Source of the DNA: Streptomyces althioticus
GTDB taxonomy: Bacteria; Actinomycetota; Actinomycetes; Streptomycetales; Streptomycetaceae
Reading direction: 5' to 3'
Assembly: GCA_014649355.1 (NCBI GenBank)
Contig: BMSW01000005.1
Span: 372,001 to 436,000 of the forward strand
DNA: 64,000 nucleotides
Shown here: piece by piece, positions 43,126-54,120 of the stretch
Numbering within the stretch: position 1 is the stretch's first letter
How the letters are laid out: every line of letters starts with the position of its first letter
Notes under the pieces: generated by a model
The model's database searches: none
What the model was told of the DNA's origin: nothing
Seen by the model: only the letters and a program-made list of their open reading frames with translations
Program-made: the position numbers and the translations under genes

Positions 43126-45477
43126 TCAGCGACCCGCAGGGCCCACCTCGAGCTCGATCGTGGAGCCGTCCTTGGCTTCCTTGGTGATCTTGATCTTGGT
43201 GTTGGTGTCAGTGACCTGGACGCTGCCGGTCGGGTTCGCCGGGTCCCAGTAGGTGTTGGTGCGGTCGTTGAAGACCGACACACCCTTCGAGCCCTTGATG
43301 TGCTTCGCGACGTCCGCCTTGTGCAGCGTGATCGCGTCGGTGCGGAACGTGCTGAACGTGGCGTCGTAGGTCTGGACGCGGTTGCGCATCAGGGTGCCGT
43401 CGGACCACTTCAGCGCGGTCGGGTGCGAGTCGATCGGGAGGATCAGACCCTTGCCCGGGTGCACGCTGGTGTTGTTGTCCAGCTGGGAGGTGTCCCACTT
43501 CCAGATCAGCAGGCCGTTCTGGTACGCGTAGTGCTCGACCCAGTCCGGACGGTCGGTGAAGCCGAAGTTGTACGGGCCGACCTTCAGCGTCTCGTCGTAC
43601 GACACGTACTGCCGGTTCTCGGCGATGTAGTACTGCTCGTAGTCCTTGGTGAAGGACGCGCCGATGCGGGAGAAGCCCTTCGCCGTCCAGGCCTCGTCGG
43701 CCGTCTCGGCGTTGTCCGTGAAGAGCGCGGTGCCGTCCGCCGTCACCGTGATCGAGTCGGCCGCGAAGCCCTTCAGGGCGACGCCGCCGTCGGTCTGGTA
43801 GCGGAAGCGCAGGTCGATCTTCTGGCCCGCGTAGGCGTCCAGCGGGTACACGAGCTTCTTGAAGCCGTCGACCGTGCCGTGCAGGGCCGGCTTGTCGCTG
43901 CCGTCCCGCGGGATCGGCTGGCCGTCCACCGTGCCGTCCAGGGCGGTCCAGTTGGCGCCGCCGTCGGTGGACACCTCGGTGTAGAGGAAGTCGTAGTCGG
44001 ACTCGATCTCGTACCAGCCGTCCAGGGACAGCTCGGCCGACGAGGTGCCGGTCAGGTCGACGCTGCGGGTGAGCGTGTTCCGCAGGTCGTCACCGCTGCC
44101 GCTCCACCACTGGGTCTCGCCCTCGGCCGGCTCCACGATCTCCGTGGTGACGGCCTTCTTCGGGAGCTGGACGACCAGGGCCTGCTTGTGCTTGGTGTTG
44201 TACTCGGCGAGGCCCAGCTTGTGCCAGGAGTTGACCCCGGCCTTGGCGACGTCGTAGTTCAGCCAGCCCAGCTGCAGCTTGTCCCAGGCGGTCATGTCGC
44301 CGGGGAGGTCGCCGATCTCCTTCTTGCCCGTGCCGAGCCAGGAGCCGGACGACATCAGCGTCCAGAAGCCGGTGCCGTTCTCGCCGCCCTGGGTGTCGTA
44401 GAGGTCCGGCAGACCGAGGTCGTGGCCGTACTCGTGGGCGAAGACGCCGAGTCCGCCGTTCTCCGGCTGGATGGTGTAGTCGCCGACCCAGATGCCGGTG
44501 TTGCCGATCTGCGTGCCGCCGAGCTTGTTCTCCTCGGGGCCGGTGGCGCCGGCGTCGGTGCCGAAGGCGTACCAGCGGTGCGCCCAGATCGCGTCCTCGC
44601 CCTGGGCGCCGCCGCCGGCGGACTCGTCCTCACCGGCGTGCACGATCTGGAAGTGGTCGATGTAACCGTCGGGCTCGTTGAAGTCGCCGTCGCCGTCGAA
44701 GTCGTAGCGGTCCCACTGGTCGTACTGGGAGAGCTGCGCCTTGATCTGGGCGTCGGTCCGGCCGGCGGCCTTCTGCTGCTCGGCCCAGGCGGTGACGCCG
44801 TCCTGCACCGCGTACCAGGCGCAGTTGTCGGGCACGCACTTGTTGGAGCCGTAACGGGCCTCGTTGTAGGGCACCTTGACCCAGTCGGAGACCTCGCCGT
44901 CGACCGAGTAGCGGCCCGAGGACTGCTTCTCGTAGTAGGTCTTGACCGAGTCGACGCCCTTGCCGGAACCGAAGTACAGGTCCTGGAAGTGCTGCTGGTC
45001 GTAGTCCTCCTGCCAGGCCGTCGAGTTGTCGACCTTGCGGTCCGGCTTGGCGATCTGGTTGTGCAGGGGGCCCGGGGTGCCGCCGTAGCGGCTGTCGATC
45101 TTGTCGCCGAACTCCACCAGGATGGTGAAGATCTTGTCGGTCTTCTCCCGGCCGAGCTCGACGTACTTGCTGTCGCCCTTCTTGCCCTTCAGCTGGACGA
45201 CCTTCGAACCGCCACGGTTCTTGACCGACGTCTTGCCGGAGAGCACCTGGTTGAGTGCCTCCTCGCGCTGGGCCGCCTGCGTCTTGGAGAGCGGGCCCTC
45301 GAGGTCGTGGTCGACGTGGTTGTTCGACGCCGGGTCGTGCCGGTCCACGGCGCTGGGGCGGTCGGCCCGGTCGGCCGAGTCCGCCTGCGCCACGGTGAAC
45401 GCAGAGCAGGTGGCGGTGGCCGCCGCAAGGGCCACGCCTATCGCGGCCGCTCTGAACGTCCAGGGTCTACTGGTCAC
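43126..45477 (-). CDS. Secreted M6 metalloprotease (immune inhibitor A family)
   Basis: 783 residues. A signal peptide covers about residues 1-32 (RPWTFRAAAIGVALAAATAT, then VAQA). A propeptide follows, then the catalytic domain with the zinc motif at His348-Glu349-Tyr350-Gly351-His352-Asp353. WDRYDFDGDGDFNEPDGYIDHFQIVHAG upstream may bind calcium. The C-terminal 350 residues are beta-rich with MAM/jelly-roll-like DGWYEIESDYDFLYTEVSTDGG and a PPC-like end. InhA-type enzymes degrade extracellular proteins. GTG 45477 follows GGAGGGG. A 22-bp dyad 85 bp upstream may control it. Confidence 0.93.
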   Translation of the reverse strand: MTSRPWTFRAAAIGVALAAATATCSAFTVAQADSADRADRPSAVDRHDPASNNHVDHDLEGPLSKTQAAQREEALNQVLSGKTSVKNRGGSKVVQLKGKKGDSKYVELGREKTDKIFTILVEFGDKIDSRYGGTPGPLHNQIAKPDRKVDNSTAWQEDYDQQHFQDLYFGSGKGVDSVKTYYEKQSSGRYSVDGEVSDWVKVPYNEARYGSNKCVPDNCAWYAVQDGVTAWAEQQKAAGRTDAQIKAQLSQYDQWDRYDFDGDGDFNEPDGYIDHFQIVHAGEDESAGGGAQGEDAIWAHRWYAFGTDAGATGPEENKLGGTQIGNTGIWVGDYTIQPENGGLGVFAHEYGHDLGLPDLYDTQGGENGTGFWTLMSSGSWLGTGKKEIGDLPGDMTAWDKLQLGWLNYDVAKAGVNSWHKLGLAEYNTKHKQALVVQLPKKAVTTEIVEPAEGETQWWSGSGDDLRNTLTRSVDLTGTSSAELSLDGWYEIESDYDFLYTEVSTDGGANWTALDGTVDGQPIPRDGSDKPALHGTVDGFKKLVYPLDAYAGQKIDLRFRYQTDGGVALKGFAADSITVTADGTALFTDNAETADEAWTAKGFSRIGASFTKDYEQYYIAENRQYVSYDETLKVGPYNFGFTDRPDWVEHYAYQNGLLIWKWDTSQLDNNTSVHPGKGLILPIDSHPTALKWSDGTLMRNRVQTYDATFSTFRTDAITLHKADVAKHIKGSKGVSVFNDRTNTYWDPANPTGSVQVTDTNTKIKITKEAKDGSTIELEVGPAGR

Positions 45478-45561
45478 TTGAGATCCCCTCCCGCGTTCCT
45501 GCGCGCGGCCGAAGGAGGTTCCGTCTATGGAAGGTCCCGCGCGCATGTGATCAACGCGTGT

Positions 45562-45583
45562 AGTCAAGTGACGTCATTTGACT
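45562..45583 (-). promoter_or_regulatory. 22-bp dyad upstream of the M6 protease
   Basis: AGTCAA (45562-45567) and TTGACT (45578-45583) flank a centre with the palindrome TGACGTCA (45569-45576); the whole 22 bp has one mismatched pair. TTGACTTGA-like sequence recurs near 45608-45617. An operator is likely given the AT-rich promoter region; the regulator is unknown. The 390-bp gap 45478-45867 holds no gene. Confidence 0.6.
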
Positions 45584-45867
45584 AGAGGTTCGCCAGAAAA
45601 AACAGACCTTGACTTGAACAGATCAAAAGCGTTATGCGGATCGCCGGTTCGCATTGCGGACAGTTCCGCGCGAAACCCCGCCGGGCGCGTCCGACGGCCC
45701 CTGTGTGGGGCGCCATGAATCCGTGCGCCCCCTGTGCACCGGCCCTGTAGGTCAGGTCACGCTTACTGTCCGTTCCCCTCGGGCACTCTCGCGGTTAGAG
45801 TCGCTTGGCGGAACGCCCTTGAGCCGGCGGAAAGCCAGGCCGACAGCCCCCGACTTCCGAGGACACG

Positions 45868-46158
45868 ATGGCCATGCCCCGTCCGACTGTCGCTCAGTTC
45901 GCCTACGGCTCGTGCGCCGTGATCCTGTCGACCTTCGCGTTGCTGCTGCTGTCCGGGACGAGTTCCGGCGCGGGCGTCGCGGCGGTCGCCGTCGTGGCGC
46001 TCGCCCTGGGACTCGTGGTGGCCGTGCGCGTACCGGTCCCCGCGTCCCGTCGCCCCGCGGCGGCCCGGCCCGCGACGCCGCTCCCGGTGCGCGCCACGGT
46101 GCCGTCCCCGTCCCGCGAGCAGGTCCGCGAGCCGGTCCACGAGCGGGCGGCGTCCTGA
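45868..46158 (+). CDS. Small membrane protein with basic Pro-rich tail
   Basis: 96 residues. Two adjacent hydrophobic segments (CAVILSTFALLLLSGTSS and VAAVAVVALALGLVVAVRV) and a tail rich in Pro, Ala and Arg. ATG 45868 follows GAGGA. Unrecognised; probably a small inner-membrane protein. Confidence 0.6.
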   Translation: MAMPRPTVAQFAYGSCAVILSTFALLLLSGTSSGAGVAAVAVVALALGLVVAVRVPVPASRRPAAARPATPLPVRATVPSPSREQVREPVHERAAS

Positions 46159-46219
46159 CACACCGCCCACCCCGGGTTAAGGCGATTTCCGGCCGCGTGT
46201 CCGAGGCGGCGGCCCGGCG

Positions 46220-47035
46220 TCATCGGGCCGTGACCACGACGGTCCTGGCCGCCTTGTCGTGCAGTCCCTGCTTGTAGGGCCGGTCGAAGTAGCTCCAGCC
46301 GCCGGAGATCGCTGTCCACACGCAGGCGCAGCAGAAGGCGAACGGCAGCCACAGCACGGCCGCGCGGATCAGCGCGGTCTGCACGGAGGGGTTGGAGCCG
46401 TCGGAGAGGTTCGCCACCCGCATGCCCAGCCACTTCTTGCCGAGGGTGCGGCCGAAGCGGACGGCCATGAAGGTGTCGTACGCGATGTAGAGGGCGGCGG
46501 CGATGATCGACTGGGCGAAGCCGTTGCCGACGTTGACCTGGTCGCCGTCGAAGTTGTACTCGCTGACCCCGACCGGCCAGGTGAGCAGCCAGACGACGAT
46601 GCCGACGAGGATCATGTCGATGATGCGGGCCAGCGTGCGCCGGCCGCTGTCGGCGAGCGGGGGCATCCCGGCCAGCGGGTCGGCCGGGCCGCCGCCCCCG
46701 TAGGGACCGCCGCCCGGGCCACCGCCGTAGGGACCGCCCGGGCCACCGCCGTAGGGACCGCCGGGGCCTCCCCCGTACGGGCCGCCGGGTCCGCCGCCGT
46801 AGGGGCCGCCCGCTCCCCCGCCGCCGTACGGGCCGCCGCCCCCGTAGGGGCTGCTGCCGCCCTGCCCGGGCGGGGGCGTGGCGCCCGGGGTGTCGTACGG
46901 AGAGCCCGAGCCCGGGCCGGGGGCGCCCGGCGGGGGCTGTTTCCTGAACGGGTCGTCGTCGGGCGGCTGCTGCTTCCTGAACGGGTCCTCGTCCGGCGGC
47001 TGCTGACCGGAGCCGGGGGGCGGTTCGGTGGTCAT
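46220..47035 (-). CDS. RDD-family membrane protein with Gly-Tyr-Pro repeats
   Basis: 271 residues. The first 120 are low-complexity: DPFRKQQPP-type repeats then about six GGPYGGGPG units. The C-terminal RDD domain (GRRTLARIIDMILVGIVVWL, KKWLGMRVANLSDGS) has three to four spans. RDD proteins act in sodium tolerance or transport. Encoded next to a second RDD gene. Confidence 0.85.
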   Translation of the reverse strand: MTTEPPPGSGQQPPDEDPFRKQQPPDDDPFRKQPPPGAPGPGSGSPYDTPGATPPPGQGGSSPYGGGGPYGGGGAGGPYGGGPGGPYGGGPGGPYGGGPGGPYGGGPGGGPYGGGGPADPLAGMPPLADSGRRTLARIIDMILVGIVVWLLTWPVGVSEYNFDGDQVNVGNGFAQSIIAAALYIAYDTFMAVRFGRTLGKKWLGMRVANLSDGSNPSVQTALIRAAVLWLPFAFCCACVWTAISGGWSYFDRPYKQGLHDKAARTVVVTAR

Positions 47036-47193
47036 GCCCCCGATCCGATCCCGAACCCCGCGGCCCCGCATCCGGCGGGCCGCCGTCCGGAGTACCGGCG
47101 CCGTCCGCCGGGCCGACATGCCGTCAGGCGGCGGCTCCACGGCACGGTCGGACGCGGCTCGACTCCCTCGGGCCGCTCGGGCGGGCGCGCGGG

Positions 47194-48654
47194 TCAGGCC
47201 GCGGCGACGAAGGTGTGCGCGGCCTTGTCGTGCCAGCACTGGCGCCAGGGCTTGTCGAACAGGCACCACAGCACGCCCACGACACCGACCACGAGCAGTC
47301 CGGGCACGCTGTACACCAGCCAGCGCCGCAGCGCCGCGCCGAACTCCGGGGCCTCGTGCGCCTCGATGTCCCGCACCTCGATGCCCATGAGCCTCTTGCC
47401 CAGCGTGCGGCCCCACTTGACGGTCGGCAGCACCTCGAGGAGCACCCCGCCGAGCAGCAGGACGGCGAGGACGATGCCGAGGTGGACGGAGGTGGTGCCG
47501 TCGAGCAGCCAGACGGTGACGGTCTCGCCGGAGAGCTTGGCCGCCTCGATCTTCGCGTCGATGTGGTCCAGGGCCTTCATGCCGAGGGGCACGGCGGCCG
47601 CGGCGGTGACGGCTCCGAGGACGACCGTGTCGAGCAGCCGGGCGGCCAGCCGGCGGCCCAGCGTGGCGGGCCGGGCGGCGGCCTGGCGGCGGGCGGCGGC
47701 CTGGAACACGTCGTCGACCGGCGGCTTCCAGGGCGCGGCCTGAGGTTCCGGGGTCGCGCCCGCCAGCCGGTGCACCTGCTGCGGCCAGGAGGGCTGCCCG
47801 CCTCCGGGGCCGGGCGTCAGCGGCGTCGAGGCGGCCGGGGCCGCGGCGGCCGCAGGGGTCGCAGGGGCGGACGCGGGTCCGGTGGTCTGCGGGGGCACGG
47901 CGGGCGCGGTGGCCTGCTGCGGGCCGGCCGGAGGGGCGGCGGGCGCGGACGCGGCGGCGGCACGCTCGGCCGCGGCCTTCCCCGCCGAGAAGCCGGGCCG
48001 TCCGGCGCCGGGCGCGTCGGTCTCCCCGGCGCGCGGGGAGACGGCGCGGAAGGTCATGGTGCCCTCGTCGCGGGACGCCGCCGCGCCGCCGGACGGGGCG
48101 GGCTGCTGCGCGGAGTCGGCCGTGGGCCTGCGGAAGACGAACGTCCCGTCCGCCTGTGGGGTGTCCTGGGAGGCGGCGGCCGGTCCGGAAGCGGCCGGGC
48201 CGCCCTGCGCCGCCGAGTCGTGCGGGACGCGGGGGTCGGCGCCCGCGGCGCCCCAGGAGACCTTGCGGTCCTGGTCGCCGCCGAAGCCGGACTGGCGGGT
48301 GCGGTCGGCGCCCCAGGCGGAGGCGGGCTCGGGCCGGCTGCCGTGCTGGGCGTCGGCCGGGCTCGGGGCCGCCGGGGCGGGCGCGTCGTCCGGGTCCTCG
48401 TCGAAGAAGTGCGGGCCGGTCTCCTCCACGGACGGCACGGCCTGGGCGGCGCCGGAGGACGCGGCCGGTGCCGCTCCGGACGGTGCGGCTCCGGGTGGCG
48501 GGGCGAGCGGCTCTCCGTCGGCGGGTGCCGGACGGCTGGTGCCCGGCACCCAGGAGGCGCCGTTCCAGTACCGGACGTATCCGGGAATGGAGGGGTCCGG
48601 GTAGTACCCCTCGCGGGGCCTGTCGTCTCCGGGTGCCGGGGTTGGGGCGCTCAT
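47194..48654 (-). CDS. RDD-family protein with N-terminal DUF2510 domain
   Basis: 486 residues. The DUF2510 motif at the start, REGYYPDPSIPGYVRYWNGASW, is followed by about 270 residues of Ala/Pro-rich linker and then an RDD domain (RRLAARLLDTVVLGAVTAAAAV, GKRLMGIEVRDIEAHEAPEF). It has the same C-terminal DKPWRQCWHDKAAHT ending as its neighbour (YKQGLHDKAART), showing paralogy. ATG 48654. Function unknown. Confidence 0.85.
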   Translation of the reverse strand: MSAPTPAPGDDRPREGYYPDPSIPGYVRYWNGASWVPGTSRPAPADGEPLAPPPGAAPSGAAPAASSGAAQAVPSVEETGPHFFDEDPDDAPAPAAPSPADAQHGSRPEPASAWGADRTRQSGFGGDQDRKVSWGAAGADPRVPHDSAAQGGPAASGPAAASQDTPQADGTFVFRRPTADSAQQPAPSGGAAASRDEGTMTFRAVSPRAGETDAPGAGRPGFSAGKAAAERAAAASAPAAPPAGPQQATAPAVPPQTTGPASAPATPAAAAAPAASTPLTPGPGGGQPSWPQQVHRLAGATPEPQAAPWKPPVDDVFQAAARRQAAARPATLGRRLAARLLDTVVLGAVTAAAAVPLGMKALDHIDAKIEAAKLSGETVTVWLLDGTTSVHLGIVLAVLLLGGVLLEVLPTVKWGRTLGKRLMGIEVRDIEAHEAPEFGAALRRWLVYSVPGLLVVGVVGVLWCLFDKPWRQCWHDKAAHTFVAAA

Positions 48655-48769
48655 GTCCGTCGTCCCGTATCTGCTCGAGGGATGGGTCGGGGGCCACCAC
48701 ATCTATCAGACGGGCGGGGGCCGGACGTCCCGTCCGGCCGGACCCCACCCCTTTCGGGCACCTTCTCGT

Positions 48770-50179
48770 TCAGAAGAGCTTGCCGGGGTTCAGAATGTCG
48801 AGCGGATCGAACGCGCGCTTGACGGCCCGTTGCATCTCCATGGACACCGGGCCGGCCTCCCGCGCCAGCCACTCCTTCTTCAGCACGCCGACGCCGTGCT
48901 CGCCGGTGATGGTGCCGCCGAGTTCCAGGCCGAGCGCCATGATCTCGTCGAAGGACTCACGGGCCCGCCGGGACTCGTCCGGGTCGGAGGCGTCGAAGCA
49001 GACCGTCGGGTGGGTGTTGCCGTCGCCGGCGTGGGCGACGACCCCGATGGTCAGCCCGTGCTTCTCGGAGATCCGCTCGACGCCCTCGATCAGCTCGCCG
49101 AGCCGGGAGCGGGGCACGCACACGTCGTCGATCATCGTGGTGCCCTTGACGGCCTCCAGCGCCACCAGGGACATCCGGCGGGCCTGGAGCAGCATCTCCG
49201 ACTCGGCGGCGTCCTCGGCGGGGACGACCTGGGTGGCGCCGGCCTCCTCGCACAGCGCGCCCAGGGCGGCGAGGTCGGCGGCGGGGTCGGTGGTGTCGAA
49301 CGCGGCCAGCAGCAGCGCCTCGGTGGACTCCGGCAGGCCCATGCGGGCCATGTCGTTGACCGCCTTGACGGTGGTGCGGTCCATCAGTTCGAGGAGGGAC
49401 GGCACGTGACCGCCGGCCATGATGTGGCACACCGCGTCGCTCGCGGCGGCGCCGGAGGCGAACTCGGCGGCCAGCACCAGCTGCTCCGGCGGCTTGGGCC
49501 GCAGCGCGAGGACGGCGCGGACGACGATGCCGAGGGAGCCCTCGGAGCCGACGAACAGGCGGGTCAGGTCGTAGCCGGCGACGCCCTTGACGGTGCGGCG
49601 GCCGGTGGTGAGCAGCCGCCCGTCGGCGAGGACGACGTCCAGGCCGAGGACGTACTCGGCGGTGACGCCGTACTTCACGCAGCACAGGCCGCCGGAGGCG
49701 GTGCCGATGTTGCCGCCGATGGTGCACATCTCCCAGCTGGACGGGTCCGGCGGGTAGGCGAGGCCGTGCTCGGCGACCGCGCGGGAGAGGGCGGCGTTGA
49801 TCACACCCGGTTCGACGACCGCGATCCGGTTCACCGGGTCGATCTCCAGGATGCGGTCCATCTTGGTCAGCGAGAGCACGATGCAGCCGTCGGTGGCGTT
49901 GGCGGCGCCGGACAGGCCGGTGCGGGCGCCCTGCGGGACGACCGGTACGCGCAGCTCGGTGGCGGTGCGCATGACGTGCTGGACCTGCTCGACCGTCCGG
50001 GGCAGCACCACCACCGCGGGACTGCCCGCCGGGCAGAAGCTCGCCATGTCGTGGGCGTAGGAGGCCGTGACGTCCGGGTCGGTGAGGACGGCCTCCGCGG
50101 GCAGGCCGCCGAGCAGCCGGTCGACGAGAGGTCCGGCCGCCACCGTGTCTTCATCGCGTGGCGCTTCGATACGGCTCAT
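48770..50179 (-). CDS. FAD-binding oxidase (GlcD/D-lactate dehydrogenase type)
   Basis: 469 residues. VAO-family FAD domain: VVVLPRTVEQVQHVMRTATELRVPVVPQGARTGLSG, NRIAVVEPGVINAALSRAV, TIGGNIGTASGGLCCVKYG, then LFVGSEGSLGIV. The C-terminal cap has VVAHAGDGNTHPTVC and TITGEHGVGVLKKEWL ending in FDPLDILNPGKLF, as in glycolate oxidase GlcD and D-lactate dehydrogenases. The substrate is a 2-hydroxyacid by inference. No ribosome site before ATG 50179. Confidence 0.92.
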   Translation of the reverse strand: MSRIEAPRDEDTVAAGPLVDRLLGGLPAEAVLTDPDVTASYAHDMASFCPAGSPAVVVLPRTVEQVQHVMRTATELRVPVVPQGARTGLSGAANATDGCIVLSLTKMDRILEIDPVNRIAVVEPGVINAALSRAVAEHGLAYPPDPSSWEMCTIGGNIGTASGGLCCVKYGVTAEYVLGLDVVLADGRLLTTGRRTVKGVAGYDLTRLFVGSEGSLGIVVRAVLALRPKPPEQLVLAAEFASGAAASDAVCHIMAGGHVPSLLELMDRTTVKAVNDMARMGLPESTEALLLAAFDTTDPAADLAALGALCEEAGATQVVPAEDAAESEMLLQARRMSLVALEAVKGTTMIDDVCVPRSRLGELIEGVERISEKHGLTIGVVAHAGDGNTHPTVCFDASDPDESRRARESFDEIMALGLELGGTITGEHGVGVLKKEWLAREAGPVSMEMQRAVKRAFDPLDILNPGKLF

Positions 50180-50288
50180 GATCACAGCGTCGCACCCGGG
50201 GCCATCGGTGTGAACCCCGTGCGGGCGGCCGGGTTCCGCCGGAGTGTGATGATCATATGTAGGCCGTGTGTGACGCACAGTGTGCGCC

Positions 50289-51683
50289 ATGGACGAACAG
50301 CCTCGTGCGCGCCGGCGGAGGTACCGCCGCGGTCTGCTCGCCTCGGCCGCCGGCGCCGCCGTGCTGGGCGGGGTTCTGGTGACGCTGCCGTGGGGCGGGC
50401 AGGCGCCGCCCCCCGCGCCCACCCCGCAGGAGCGCGCCCTGGCCGCGGTGACCAGCGGCGTCCCGGCCGCGCTGGGCGACCTGGAGGCGCTGGCCGCCGA
50501 GCGCGAACGGCATCTGCGCACCCGCCCCCGGGACGCGCGCGCCTGGGCCGAGCTGGGCGCGGCCCGGGTCGAGCAGGGGCTGCGGCTGGCCGACCCGCGG
50601 TACTGGCCGCGCGCCGAGGAGGCGCTGCGCACCGCGCTGGAGGTACGGAAGGACAACGTGCCGGCGCTGCGGGCGATGGCCGTGCTGGCGAACGCCCGCC
50701 GCGACCACGCGAGCGCCCGCGCGTGGGGCGAGGCGGCGCGGAAGCTGGAGCCCGGACGGTGGACGACGTACCCGCCGCTCATCGAGGCGTCCGCCGGGCT
50801 CGGCGACGACGAGGAGGCCGGCCGGCTGCTGGAGAAGCTGGCGGAGCTGCGCTCGGGCCCGGCGGTGATGGTGCGGGCGGCCGCCGTCTACCGGGACCGC
50901 GGCTGGCGGGAGGACGCGGCGGCGAAGCTCGCGGACGCCGCGTCGGCCGCCGGGGAGCCCGCCGAGCGCGCGGCGTACCTGGAGCGGGCCGGGCAGCTCG
51001 CCTGGGAGCGCGGTGACCGGGAGGACGCGCTGCGCCACTTCCAGGAGGCGGTGCGTACCGACCCCGACCAGCGGGCGGCCCAGGCCGGGCAGGGGAGGGC
51101 ACTGGCGGCGCTGGGCCGCACCACGGAGGCGCTGAGCGCGTACCGCACGGCCCTCGCGAGGCATCCGCGGCCGGAGTACGCGCTGGAGCTGGGCGAGCTG
51201 TACGAGTCGCTGGGGATGCGGCCGGCCGCCGAGGTGCACTACGCCCAACTGCGGGAGCGGGTCGGGCTGGCCGCCGCGCACGGCGCGGACGAGGAACTGG
51301 TGCTGGGCCGCTTCGAGGCCGACCACGGGGACGTGGAGGCGGCGGTGCGGCGGCTGCGGGCGGAGTGGAAGCGGCAGCCGTCGACGGAGGTCGCGGACGC
51401 GCTGGGCTGGGCGCTGCACCGGGCCGGGGAGCACGAGGAGGCGCTGCCGTTCGCGGTGCGGGCCACGGAGGGTACGAAGGGCGGGGGCGTGCGCAGCGCG
51501 CTGTTCGCCTACCACCGGGGGATGATCGAGCACTCCCTGGAGCGGTACGGGGCCGCGCGCCGCCATCTGACGGAGGCTCTGCGGATCAACCCGTGGTTCT
51601 CGCCGCTGCACGCGCCCCGCGCGAAGGAGGCGCTGGCCCGCCTGGGTGAGCCGTCCGTCCAGGCGGGCCCCGAGTCCTCCTGA
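50289..51683 (+). CDS. Tetratricopeptide-repeat protein with signal anchor
   Basis: 464 residues. An N-terminal Arg-rich stretch and hydrophobic helix (GLLASAAGAAVLGGVLVTLPW) direct export or anchoring. The rest is TPR-like helix pairs (DARAWAELGAARVEQGLRLAD, PAERAAYLERAGQLAWERGDREDALRHF, ALRINPWFSPLHAPRAKEAL), which bind partner proteins. Partner unknown. Convergent with hpd. Confidence 0.85.
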   Translation: MDEQPRARRRRYRRGLLASAAGAAVLGGVLVTLPWGGQAPPPAPTPQERALAAVTSGVPAALGDLEALAAERERHLRTRPRDARAWAELGAARVEQGLRLADPRYWPRAEEALRTALEVRKDNVPALRAMAVLANARRDHASARAWGEAARKLEPGRWTTYPPLIEASAGLGDDEEAGRLLEKLAELRSGPAVMVRAAAVYRDRGWREDAAAKLADAASAAGEPAERAAYLERAGQLAWERGDREDALRHFQEAVRTDPDQRAAQAGQGRALAALGRTTEALSAYRTALARHPRPEYALELGELYESLGMRPAAEVHYAQLRERVGLAAAHGADEELVLGRFEADHGDVEAAVRRLRAEWKRQPSTEVADALGWALHRAGEHEEALPFAVRATEGTKGGGVRSALFAYHRGMIEHSLERYGAARRHLTEALRINPWFSPLHAPRAKEALARLGEPSVQAGPESS

Positions 51684-51702
51684 GGGCGCGGGCGCGCGGC
51701 GC

Positions 51703-53441
<1,739 letters not shown>

Positions 53442-53472
53442 CCGGACCTGGCCGAGCTGGGGGTGAGCGGAT

Positions 53473-54120
53473 GTGAACTTCTGGGAGTACCTGGAGAGCC
53501 GGCACCAGCAACTGCTCATCGACGCCTACCAGCACGCCAGCGTCGTCTTCCAGTGCATGGTGGTGGCCACCGCCCTCGGTGTGCTGATCGGGATCGTCAC
53601 CTACCGCAGCGAGTGGGCGGGCGGCCTCGCCACCACCGTCACCTCCACCCTGCTGACCTTCCCGGCGCTGGCCCTGATCGGCCTGCTCATCCCGATCGTG
53701 GGGCTGGGCGTGCCGCCGACCGTGATCGCGCTGACCCTGTACGGACTGCTGCCCGTCGTGCGGAACGCGATCGTGGGCCTGCGCGGGGTCGACCCGGCGC
53801 TCGTGGACGCGGCCACCGGCATCGGCATGTCCCGGCTGACCCGGCTGGTGCGGGTCGAACTGCCCCTGGCGTGGCCGCCGATCCTCACCGGAATCCGCGT
53901 CTCGACGCAGATGCTGATGGGCATCGCGGCCATCGCCGCCTTCGCCTCGGGACCCGGCCTCGGCAACCTGATCTTCCGCGGGATCGCCTCCCTGGGCAGC
54001 AAGAACGCCCTGAACCAGGTGCTCGCCGGCACCCTCGGCATCGTCGTCCTCGCCCTGCTGTTCGACGCCGCGTACGTCCTGATCGGACGGCTGACCATCT
54101 CCAGGGGGATCCGTGCCTGA
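53473..54120 (+). CDS. ABC permease, glycine betaine/choline type, first of two
   Basis: 215 residues with five to six spans. OpuB/ProW motif EAA-like loop PTVIALTLYGLLPVVRNAIVGLRGVDPALVDAATGIGMSRLTRLVRVELPLAWP matches binding-protein-dependent osmoprotectant permeases. GTG 53473 opens a four-gene operon with every junction overlapping. Imports quaternary amines such as glycine betaine or choline by homology. Confidence 0.92.
   Translation: MNFWEYLESRHQQLLIDAYQHASVVFQCMVVATALGVLIGIVTYRSEWAGGLATTVTSTLLTFPALALIGLLIPIVGLGVPPTVIALTLYGLLPVVRNAIVGLRGVDPALVDAATGIGMSRLTRLVRVELPLAWPPILTGIRVSTQMLMGIAAIAAFASGPGLGNLIFRGIASLGSKNALNQVLAGTLGIVVLALLFDAAYVLIGRLTISRGIRA

Noticed and set aside
48653..51016. 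Long forward frame opposite the FAD oxidase
   Set aside because: It is a shadow of the reverse-strand oxidase and of the TPR gene; it shows no family motifs and crosses clear gene boundaries.
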